From Mariniphaga sp. (GTDB taxonomy: Bacteria > Bacteroidota > Bacteroidia > Bacteroidales > Prolixibacteraceae), in assembly GCA_025355585.1 (NCBI GenBank), contig JANXZJ010000066.1, positions 1-46,389 of the forward strand: a stretch of DNA of 46,389 bases, in the 5' to 3' direction. Position numbers and translations under genes: made by a program. Every line of letters begins with the position of its first letter. The first letter of the stretch is position 1. This document shows, one piece after another, positions 26,709 to 33,387 of the stretch. The notes beneath the pieces were generated by a model that saw only the letters and a list, made by a program, of their open reading frames with translations, had not been told where the DNA came from and searched no databases.

Positions 26709-27344
26709 ATGAGAAGATTACCTGTTTATATACTGATTCAGACTTCCGGTGCGATGCATGGCGAACCAATTGAATCGATTAAAGTTGGTCTGGAATCAAT
26801 GGTTGCCAGTTTGCGCCAGGATCCATTTGCGTTGGAGTCAGTCCATATCAGCCTGATCACTTTTAACCGTATCGCTGAGCAAATTTTACCGCTCACTGAG
26901 TTGGAAAGTTTACAATTGCCGGAGATTATACTTCCTGAATCGGGAGGGACACATCTTGGCGAAGCGCTGAGGTTCCTTTGCGAAAGGGTCGATCAGGAAA
27001 TCCAACTGACCACTGCAGAAATTAAAGGGGACTGGATGCCACTTCTGTTTATCATGACTAACGGAAAGCCATCCGACAATCAACTGTATATGCAGATGAT
27101 TCCGGAAGTAAAACGCCGGCACTTTGGTAGCATTATAGCGTGTGCTGCCGGATCGAAAGCTGATACTGCTAAATTAAAAGAACTTACAGACAACGTTGTA
27201 AGCCTTGATACAACAGATAGCGCCACCTTCCGGCAATTTTTCAAATGGGTCTCCGCATCAGTTAGTATGGGAAACCGGAGCATCGGCGCGACAGCTGAAT
27301 TGCAGCTACCGCCACCGCCACCTGAAGTACATACCGTAATTTAA
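26709..27344 (+). CDS. TerY paralogue with a destroyed MIDAS site
   Basis: This 211-residue vWA-domain protein is a close paralogue of the protein at 25461. Both begin MRRLPVY, share GEPIES/GEPIEA, LRQDP(Y/F)ALE, WVSASVS and the tail LPPPPPEV. The metal site is lost. The first motif is QTSGA instead of DTSGS, so the first Asp is Gln and the second Ser is Ala, and the third motif is MTNGKPSD instead of MTDGEPTD, so Asp is Asn. Only the Thr motif (GGTHLGEAL) is kept. It is probably a folded but metal-independent scaffold or a decoy of TerY. It starts 24 bases after the PH gene and is followed after 5 bases by the AIM24 gene. Confidence 0.9.
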   Translation: MRRLPVYILIQTSGAMHGEPIESIKVGLESMVASLRQDPFALESVHISLITFNRIAEQILPLTELESLQLPEIILPESGGTHLGEALRFLCERVDQEIQLTTAEIKGDWMPLLFIMTNGKPSDNQLYMQMIPEVKRRHFGSIIACAAGSKADTAKLKELTDNVVSLDTTDSATFRQFFKWVSASVSMGNRSIGATAELQLPPPPPEVHTVI

Positions 27345-27349
27345 AAATT

Positions 27350-27985
27350 ATGAACTGTAAATTTATAGGATACGACCTTAAATGTCTTGAAGTCGTTCTT
27401 AACACCGGGGAAGAATTTTTCGCTGAAAGAGGTTCCCTTATTTACCTCGAAAAGGGAATCGAAAGAGAGATGAGAGTGCTTCAAAACGGTGTCTGGGGAA
27501 TGCTCAAAAGGGGCGTTTCAGGCGAAAGCATTATCCTTGTGGTTTATAAAAATACAAGTCGCGATTCAAAAAAGATGGTCGTTGCGGGTAAAGGTGGAAT
27601 GCTCTCTGTCAATCTGACAGAAATGGAGGGCGGAATCCTCTGCAAAAAAGGGTATTACGTAGCTTCAAGCCAACAGGTAGAAGTTGACTTTAAAATTTCT
27701 TTAGGAAGTCTTTTCAGCGGATTAGGATTGGTTTTACAGAAAATCACCGGAAACGGTACTGTTTTTCTCGATTCAATCGGTTCACCAACCAGGATTGATC
27801 TGCAATACGGACAAATCATCCAGGTTGATGAAGGAAGCTTAATCTGCACGAGTCTTAGTCTCGAAGGAAAGATTCAATCCTCCATGTCAGCCTCAAACCT
27901 CTTCTCAGGCGAAGGTTTTTCACTTGTTGAAATTGCGGGTCCCGGAATCGTTTATATCAATTCTGTCAATCTGCGCACGCCCTGA
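27350..27985 (+). CDS. AIM24/TIGR00266-family protein
   Basis: This 211-residue beta-rich protein belongs to the AIM24 family (double-stranded beta-helix, tandem repeats). EVVLNTGEEFFAERGSLIYLEKGI and GVSGESIILVVYKN are the repeat start and strand pattern, then GGMLSVNLTEMEGGILCKKGYYVASSQQVEVDFK, then GNGTVFLDSIG, VDEGSLICTS and GEGFSLVEIAGPGIVYINSVNL. Bacterial members are found in Ter and stress gene clusters, but their biochemical role is not established. The frame begins MNCKFIGYDLK 5 bases after the vWA gene, which implies translational coupling. Confidence 0.87.
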   Translation: MNCKFIGYDLKCLEVVLNTGEEFFAERGSLIYLEKGIEREMRVLQNGVWGMLKRGVSGESIILVVYKNTSRDSKKMVVAGKGGMLSVNLTEMEGGILCKKGYYVASSQQVEVDFKISLGSLFSGLGLVLQKITGNGTVFLDSIGSPTRIDLQYGQIIQVDEGSLICTSLSLEGKIQSSMSASNLFSGEGFSLVEIAGPGIVYINSVNLRTP

Positions 27986-28061
27986 AGTAATCAATAATCA
28001 CCGGTTATAAAATTTGTATTTCAATTAAAGCTTTATTATTCAATAATTAAACTTACACAAA

Positions 28062-28316
28062 ATGAGATTATTACTTTATATCTTCGTGAACGTTCTGATC
28101 GTCGGATTATTTCTGTATTCCAAACTGACTCCTTACAAGGACCGGCTCACCGGTAATTACCTGAAGACATTTAATTTTTTCGACAAGATATTTAATCCAA
28201 TCCTTGCAATTTTTCGACCGATGGCCCGCCCTGCACAGGTGGGAAACGGAATTGCGGTTGATATGTCACAGATTATTCTGTTGGTCATACTTTTGGTTGT
28301 ATTAAAATTTGCATAA
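28062..28316 (+). CDS. Small YggT-like membrane protein
   Basis: This 84-residue protein has two predicted helices (LLLYIFVNVLIVGLFLYSKL, about 3-22, and IILLVILLVVLKFA at the end) with a soluble loop (DRLTGNYLKTFNFFDKIFNPILAIFRPMARPAQVG). FNPILAIFRPMARP...VDMSQIILLVILL resembles the dP-x-l-x-x-R-x-x-x-P...DlSPi pattern of YggT-family proteins, although it is shorter and the match is weak. Its stop TAA overlaps the ATG of the phosphatase gene by one base (TAATG), so the two are translationally coupled. It may anchor or regulate the phosphatase. That is inference. Confidence 0.65.
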   Translation: MRLLLYIFVNVLIVGLFLYSKLTPYKDRLTGNYLKTFNFFDKIFNPILAIFRPMARPAQVGNGIAVDMSQIILLVILLVVLKFA

Positions 28317-29956
28317 TGGATATTACGAAATACTTATCAAATATAGAATTACCGGCGGCTGACGAAATCCAGTTAAAAGCTTTCCTGGCATCAAAAGGAA
28401 TGGAAATGAATGATAACATTCTAAAACTTTGGGATGAATTCATTATAACTGAAAATGCGAATGCCGGTGTAGAGACGCACGGCCGTGCGTCTCTACAGAA
28501 TCCTGCGTCTCTACCCGAATCTCAGCCAGAACCTGCAGATATTGCTCAAAATACAGATCCGATAACCCCAAAGGCACCATTCTTGTCCGTTGAAGAGAAT
28601 GACGGAATAACAGAAGTAAAACCACCAGATACAGAGGCTATGACAATCAATGCAAACATAAATCCAGATAATGCTCCAAAAGAAGATTTAAAGGAAAAGG
28701 TTCAAAACGAGGAACTTGCATTGCTAATCAAAAATAAGTTCATCACCTTGCCAAACGGAAAAGTAGGACAGCCTTACAATTTCGTATTTAGCACTGAAAA
28801 GATTGGGCTCACCGATATTGAAGACTTTTGGTTCACCGGACTTGATCAAATCGGACTTACTTTCGATACGGTAACCGATGCCATCACCGGAACTCCAACA
28901 GTAGCCGGAGAACAATCAATTCAGCTATTTTTGAAACGAAAAGGGTGGACAGAGGGCAAACCGGTTTTCGAACGGAAACTCACCCTTACAGTCAATCCGG
29001 ATCCTCGTTCTCTATGGCAAGACAAGCTCTCAGACAAAAGCGATCCATATTGGAAACCGGATAGTGCGTCTCAATTTCTGAAAGTAGAATCGACCGGACT
29101 ACTCTTAAAAACAGAGCGAAAAGACGTTGTTGCAGCCAGTCGAAGAGGACGTTCACACGCTCATGAAGGAATTTTCAGGGATGATGATTTCGGCATGGAT
29201 TACGATAAAAATACAAACTGGTACATCATCACTGTTGCTGATGGCGCAGGATCCTGCAAAGCATCCAGAAAAGGCTCGCAGATTGCCTGCCAGACAGTTG
29301 TGAATGTATGCAAAACACAACTCGAAAGTCAGCACAAAGATTTTGAACATCTCATCAAGGAATTAAGTAAAGACCGGTCCGATGTAAACCGTAAAAAAAT
29401 GGGCGACGCTCTTTACGGAATTGTAGGAACAGCTGTCTTTAAAGCTTACAAAAACATTGAAGAAGAGGCCACTAAATCAGGAAGAGCAGTAAAAGATTTT
29501 TCAACAACATTGATAGTTTCTATCTGCAAAAAATTCAAATTTGGCTGGTTCGTAGGTGCCTTTTGGGTAGGCGATGGTGGAATCGGGATTTATAATAAGG
29601 ATACTAAATTCTTAAAAGTGCTCGGAGAGTCCGATGGTGGAGAATTCGCCGGGCAAACCCGCTTTCTTACAATGCCCGAAATCACACAACCTGCAGAGCT
29701 TTATCGCCGGTTGAGATTCGATATTGTGGATGAGTTCACGGCTTTGATCTTAATGACGGATGGCATTACCGATCCAAAATTCGAAACCGATGCCAATCTG
29801 CTAAAGATTGAAAAGTGGGATGAATTATGGAAAGACCTTTCGAAAGAAGTTGAATTTAAAGATAATAACGAAAAATCGGCCGAACAACTCCTGAAATGGT
29901 TAGACTTCTGGTCGCCAGGAAATCACGATGACCGAACGATTGCAATTCTATTCTGA
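28316..29956 (+). CDS. PP2C-type phosphatase with an Ig-like domain (TerY-P triad)
   Basis: This 546-residue protein has an N-terminal helical part (1-48) and a low-complexity linker (50-130) carrying the inserted palindrome at residues 51-61. An Ig-like domain follows (about 144-228: LPNGKVGQPYNFVFSTEK ... ITGTPTVAGEQSIQLFLK ... KLTLTVNPDP). A PP2C domain occupies 275-546, with metal and catalytic residues in VADGAGSCKAS (Asp309), FVGAFWVGDGGIG, LILMTDGITDPKF and NHDDRTIAIL. The known VADG-x-G-G form is changed to VADGAGS. It probably dephosphorylates targets of the kinase encoded next. The Ig-like module is of the putative He_PIG type usually seen on exported proteins, but no signal peptide is present here. 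Confidence 0.9.
   Translation: MDITKYLSNIELPAADEIQLKAFLASKGMEMNDNILKLWDEFIITENANAGVETHGRASLQNPASLPESQPEPADIAQNTDPITPKAPFLSVEENDGITEVKPPDTEAMTINANINPDNAPKEDLKEKVQNEELALLIKNKFITLPNGKVGQPYNFVFSTEKIGLTDIEDFWFTGLDQIGLTFDTVTDAITGTPTVAGEQSIQLFLKRKGWTEGKPVFERKLTLTVNPDPRSLWQDKLSDKSDPYWKPDSASQFLKVESTGLLLKTERKDVVAASRRGRSHAHEGIFRDDDFGMDYDKNTNWYIITVADGAGSCKASRKGSQIACQTVVNVCKTQLESQHKDFEHLIKELSKDRSDVNRKKMGDALYGIVGTAVFKAYKNIEEEATKSGRAVKDFSTTLIVSICKKFKFGWFVGAFWVGDGGIGIYNKDTKFLKVLGESDGGEFAGQTRFLTMPEITQPAELYRRLRFDIVDEFTALILMTDGITDPKFETDANLLKIEKWDELWKDLSKEVEFKDNNEKSAEQLLKWLDFWSPGNHDDRTIAILF
28468..28497. repeat. 30-bp palindrome inserted in the phosphatase gene
   Basis: The left arm tgtagagacgcacgg is the exact reverse complement of the right arm. 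A third, partial arm tgcgtctctac follows at 28504-28514. The element lies in codons 51-61 of the phosphatase gene and keeps the frame open, adding VETHGRASLQ. The centre differs from the copy at 23431 (cacggccgtg instead of ttgcatgcaa), but the outer gtagagacg arms are identical. Confidence 0.95.
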
Positions 29957-29958
29957 TT

Positions 29959-31455
29959 ATGGCCAAAACTATTAAAATCAACGCGACCGACGGCGCTCCC
30001 ATCGAATTTGTGGACGAAATGATCGGCTCCGGTGGAATGAAAGATGTCTATTTCAGTCCTGACAAAAGTTATGTCGTAGCCTTTTTCCGCGACAAGCAGG
30101 ATTTTAATGCCAAAGACCGTCTGCAGAATATTACGGGAGTTTACCGCGATCGTATTTTTAACCAGCAAGGTGGTGACTACTGGCAGGATCTCTATTGCTG
30201 GCCTACAAAGATTGTGGAGTACAATGGAAAGTTAGGACTCGTCTGTCCGACCTATCAAAAACACTTCTTTTTTTCGAAAGGATCAGTCAACAACGACTTT
30301 TTAGGGATCAAGGGAAAAGAGAAAGAGGGAAAATGGTTTGCTTCGGCGAAGAACCAAAATAAATTTCTTGCCCCTGAAGAGAAAGGCGACTGGTTTAAAT
30401 ATTTCCAGATCTGCATTCGCATAAGTAGGGCTGTGAAGCGCTTACATGCTGCAGGACTTGCTCATTCCGATCTTTCGTATAAAAATGTATTGGTCGATCC
30501 TGCAACAGGAAGGGCTGCAATTATTGATATAGACGGGTTGGTAGTTCCCGGGAAATATCCGCCCGATGTTTTGGGAACTCCGGATTTTATCGCTCCGGAA
30601 GTAATAGAAACACAGCACCTAAAAATTACAGATCCTGCACGTAAGGTTCCCAGCATTGCAACCGACCGTCACGCACTTGCTGTGATGATTTATATGTACC
30701 TCCTTTACCGTCACCCGCTTAGAGGTGGAAAGGTAAACGACCTCGACTGTGCCAAAGACGAAGAGTACTCGATGGGGTCGAAAGCATTGTTCATCGAGCA
30801 TCCAACGGACAAAAGCAACCAGGTTAAGGTCAACCAATTGAATCCAAGTCAACTGCCACAGGGAGATCCAAATAAAACCCCTTATACAGTTTGTGGTCCC
30901 TATCTTAAAATACTGTTTGACAAAGCATTTATCGAAGGCCTTCATAATCCGTCTGCACGACCAACCGCCAATGAATGGGAAGATGCCCTTTTAAAAACGG
31001 TTGACTTGATGCAACCTTGTCAAAATCAGGCTTGCTGGCACAAGTGGTTTATCTTCGACAATACAAAACAACCCAAATGTCCTTTCTGTGGTACAGTTTA
31101 CAAAGGTCAGTTGCCGGTACTCAATCTCTACTCTTCACGCCGGGCTGGAACCTTTACACCTGACAACTACAGGCTAATGGTTTACAATAACCAATATCTT
31201 TACCAATGGCATGTGAACCGGAATATCTCTCCAAATGAACGACTTACCGAAGAACAAAAAAAACCGGTTGGCTATTTCGTTTTTCACAACAATAAATGGT
31301 TGTTGATCAATCAGCGCCTCAATGATTTGGAAGATAAAAGCGAGGGCAAATTAATTCCAATCAATCAGGCTGTCGAACTAACGGATGGGAAACAAATTCT
31401 CCTTTCAAAGGAAGAAGGTGGCAGATTGATTATCGTTCAGTTAGTTACAGGATAA
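29959..31455 (+). CDS. Ser/Thr kinase with C-terminal Zn ribbon (TerY-P triad)
   Basis: This 498-residue kinase has a Gly-rich loop GSGGMKDVY (23-31), catalytic HSDLSYKN (HRDLxxxN with Asp171 and Asn176), a metal-binding loop DID (190-192 in IIDIDGLV instead of DFG) and GTPDFIAPE (activation segment, APE 212-214). The VAIK lysine is not obvious in VVAFFRDKQ: the expected Lys position is Phe, and Lys46 may take over. After the kinase domain there is a C-x4-C-x14-C-x2-C ribbon (Cys354, 359, 374, 377) and a beta-rich tail. It starts 2 bases after the phosphatase stop and pairs with it and TerY in the triad. Kinase substrate is unknown. Confidence 0.88.
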   Translation: MAKTIKINATDGAPIEFVDEMIGSGGMKDVYFSPDKSYVVAFFRDKQDFNAKDRLQNITGVYRDRIFNQQGGDYWQDLYCWPTKIVEYNGKLGLVCPTYQKHFFFSKGSVNNDFLGIKGKEKEGKWFASAKNQNKFLAPEEKGDWFKYFQICIRISRAVKRLHAAGLAHSDLSYKNVLVDPATGRAAIIDIDGLVVPGKYPPDVLGTPDFIAPEVIETQHLKITDPARKVPSIATDRHALAVMIYMYLLYRHPLRGGKVNDLDCAKDEEYSMGSKALFIEHPTDKSNQVKVNQLNPSQLPQGDPNKTPYTVCGPYLKILFDKAFIEGLHNPSARPTANEWEDALLKTVDLMQPCQNQACWHKWFIFDNTKQPKCPFCGTVYKGQLPVLNLYSSRRAGTFTPDNYRLMVYNNQYLYQWHVNRNISPNERLTEEQKKPVGYFVFHNNKWLLINQRLNDLEDKSEGKLIPINQAVELTDGKQILLSKEEGGRLIIVQLVTG

Positions 31456-31477
31456 ACAAATTTATAAGACAAACAAT

Positions 31478-32173
31478 TTGATTAAGCATATCTCTTTTGA
31501 TCTCTGGCTCACTTTGATAAAATCGCATCCTGAATTTAAGGAGCGACGTGCAAAATTCCTTAGAAAAGAGTTTAATCCATTTGGCTATTCGGCGAAAAAA
31601 ATCATGGAAATAGTTCAGTCTGTTGACAAAGTTAGCGACAGGTTGAATGAAATCAGCGGTAAAAAAGTTGCAACAGAATGCATGTACCGTCGGATTTTAC
31701 TAAAACTCGGATACGATCCGGGTTGTGTCACAGATGATGTGTACACCGAAATCAAAAGAAAAGTCAACGATTTGTTTATGAAATATCCACCGCTATTTTT
31801 GAATGAATCAGTTCAGCCAATGCTACATTCCCTAAAAGAAGAAGGCTACAGCTTAAACATTAGCAGCAATACTGGTTACATAGAAGGGACAATCATAGTT
31901 GCCACCTTAAAAAATTTAAACATCTTTGAATATTTTGAATACTGTATTTTCTCCGATGAAATCGGACATTCGAAACCATCACGAGTTTTTTTCGAAAAAG
32001 TCTTTGATCAAACTGGTTTTGAAAAGGGGGAAGTGCTTCATGTCGGCGATAATTTTAAAGCAGATTATGAAGGTGCACTGAAATTCGGATTTAAAGCATT
32101 TTATATTAATAATCAACAATATACAATTAATGATATTAAAAGACACTTACAAGCGAACAATAGAGAAGTTTAG
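31478..32173 (+). CDS. HAD-superfamily hydrolase, non-canonical motif I
   Basis: This 231-residue HAD protein starts at TTG 31478 (no in-frame ATG before motif I; a stop lies just upstream). Motif I is FDLWLTL, so the nucleophile Asp8 is kept but the +2 Asp used as general acid is Trp10. Motif II is NISSNTGY, the motif III Lys is in HSKPSRVFF, and motif IV is VGDNFKADYEGAL. A helical cap lies between motifs I and II. The lost +2 Asp suggests a slow phosphatase, a phosphotransferase or a binding role. It overlaps the PRTase gene by 44 bases. HAD and PRTase genes often accompany TerD-linked loci thought to make a nucleoside-like metabolite. Confidence 0.85.
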   Translation: MIKHISFDLWLTLIKSHPEFKERRAKFLRKEFNPFGYSAKKIMEIVQSVDKVSDRLNEISGKKVATECMYRRILLKLGYDPGCVTDDVYTEIKRKVNDLFMKYPPLFLNESVQPMLHSLKEEGYSLNISSNTGYIEGTIIVATLKNLNIFEYFEYCIFSDEIGHSKPSRVFFEKVFDQTGFEKGEVLHVGDNFKADYEGALKFGFKAFYINNQQYTINDIKRHLQANNREV

Positions 32174-32972
32174 TGCCTTCCAGGTTTCAGATCCTAAAAA
32201 TTTTGATTTTCCAGCCGAAAAGTATTCGAAATTCAAATTCGGATCGACCAATATAGCCCGCGAATTTGGCTATACCTTGGCAGATCGTTTTATCAATCAA
32301 TTGTTTAAATTCAGCTATTTGGGAAAACCTATCGTTGTATTGCCAAGTGCCTATTCGCATATTCCGACAGCCTCCTACTTTATGACAATTCATTTTATAG
32401 ATAAACTCAATCAGTTCCTTTACGAAAATGAATTTTCACCCGTTGAAACCGGAAAAATCGGCAGAAGCATCACCTATCGTGAAGACTATGGCGAGATGAC
32501 TGCCGAGGAACGTTACAATCTGATCAAAGGAGACAAATTCAACATTGACGAAGCGCTCCTCAAAAACAAAATCTTGATTTTTCTGGACGATATAAAAATA
32601 ACCGGAACACATGAACGGATTATTATCAAGATGTTAGATGATTTTGGCATCCAGAATCATTGCTACATGCTTTATTTCGCCGAATTGACCGATCCGGCAA
32701 TATGCCCCAAAACGGAGAACTATCTGAATCATTTCTTTGTGAAGTCAATTTCTGATCTTTATTCCATTGTTCATCAGGAAGATTTTAAATTTAATACTCG
32801 GATTGTCAAGTATATTCTGAACAGCAATCCTGAAGCTTGCCGTTTGTTTCTTCAAAAACAAAGCAAAGCATTCATCAATGAATTATTTTACAAGGCATTA
32901 GGAAACGAATACTATAAATTCCCCGAGTACACTGCCAATCTGCAGACAATTGAGGCGATGGTATCAGAATAA
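32130..32972 (+). CDS. Phosphoribosyltransferase-like protein of the Ter island
   Basis: This 280-residue protein has the PRPP-binding motif of type I phosphoribosyltransferases at 148-161: two hydrophobic residue runs, Asp153-Asp154 and ITGTHE (canonical VDDxxxTGxT). PIVVLPSAYSHIPTASYFMT (68-87) is the substrate/loop-1 region. The domain is larger than nucleobase PRTases and has a C-terminal extension with no clear similarity. The start at ATG 32130 overlaps the HAD gene by 44 bases; a later start would lose part of the N-terminal helix. It is the last enzyme of the second unit. A small secreted protein follows 9 bases later. Confidence 0.85.
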   Translation: MILKDTYKRTIEKFSAFQVSDPKNFDFPAEKYSKFKFGSTNIAREFGYTLADRFINQLFKFSYLGKPIVVLPSAYSHIPTASYFMTIHFIDKLNQFLYENEFSPVETGKIGRSITYREDYGEMTAEERYNLIKGDKFNIDEALLKNKILIFLDDIKITGTHERIIIKMLDDFGIQNHCYMLYFAELTDPAICPKTENYLNHFFVKSISDLYSIVHQEDFKFNTRIVKYILNSNPEACRLFLQKQSKAFINELFYKALGNEYYKFPEYTANLQTIEAMVSE

Positions 32973-32981
32973 GGATGAATC

Positions 32982-33284
32982 ATGAATAGAGAAAGTAAAA
33001 CATTACTTAGATTTATTATTTTGCTGACAGTTCTCTTCTGCCTTGGTATTGATGCCTATTCAAATTGTAATATCAGGACAACCATCGTAGAGCATCCTGC
33101 TGTGGATAACTTTGGGGAGAACAATTCATCTCCGGATGTCGATTTTTTCGATGAAGAACAAATCAATCAAATTTCTGATTTTTTTTCTGGCGCCGACTTT
33201 ATATTTCAAATTCGTATTCCACAGAATTGCCATTTAATTCCAAGGTTCCCCAGCTTGATTTGGCAACCGCCTAAAGACAAGTAG
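32982..33284 (+). CDS. Small secreted protein of unknown function
   Basis: This 100-residue protein has an N-terminal signal segment (LLRFIILLTVLFCLGIDAYS) with a likely cleavage after SNC or Ala-Tyr-Ser. The mature part is acidic with a DVDFFDEEQINQISDFF core and a single Cys-containing C-terminal part (FQIRIPQNCHLIPRFPS). It is closely linked to the PRTase gene (9-base gap) and is the last gene before a strong terminator, so it belongs to the operon. No known family is recognised. Whether it is a lipoprotein is unclear because the Cys after the hydrophobic part is in SNCN. Confidence 0.65.
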   Translation: MNRESKTLLRFIILLTVLFCLGIDAYSNCNIRTTIVEHPAVDNFGENNSSPDVDFFDEEQINQISDFFSGADFIFQIRIPQNCHLIPRFPSLIWQPPKDK

Positions 33285-33316
33285 TTCAACTTTTAATTAG
33301 TTTATAAATCATTCAT

Positions 33317-33361
33317 GAGCCTAATATTCAGAATTGAGTATCTTTAGGCTCGATTTTTTTT
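33317..33361 (+). terminator. Terminator at the end of the Ter island
   Basis: gagcctaa pairs with ttaggctc (8 perfect pairs) around a 19-nt loop, followed by ga and eight T. It lies 33 bases after the stop of the small secreted protein gene and only 26 bases before the Ca2+-ATPase start, so read-through into the pump is possible. Confidence 0.88.
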
Positions 33362-33387
33362 GCATTTTAAATCAGAAGAATAACTAG

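Noticed and set aside
23589-27344. Classical plasmid-type tellurite operon terZABCDEF
   Set aside because: No TerC or TerB gene is present, and the arrangement with kinase, PP2C, HAD and PRTase fits the chromosomal TerY-P type instead.
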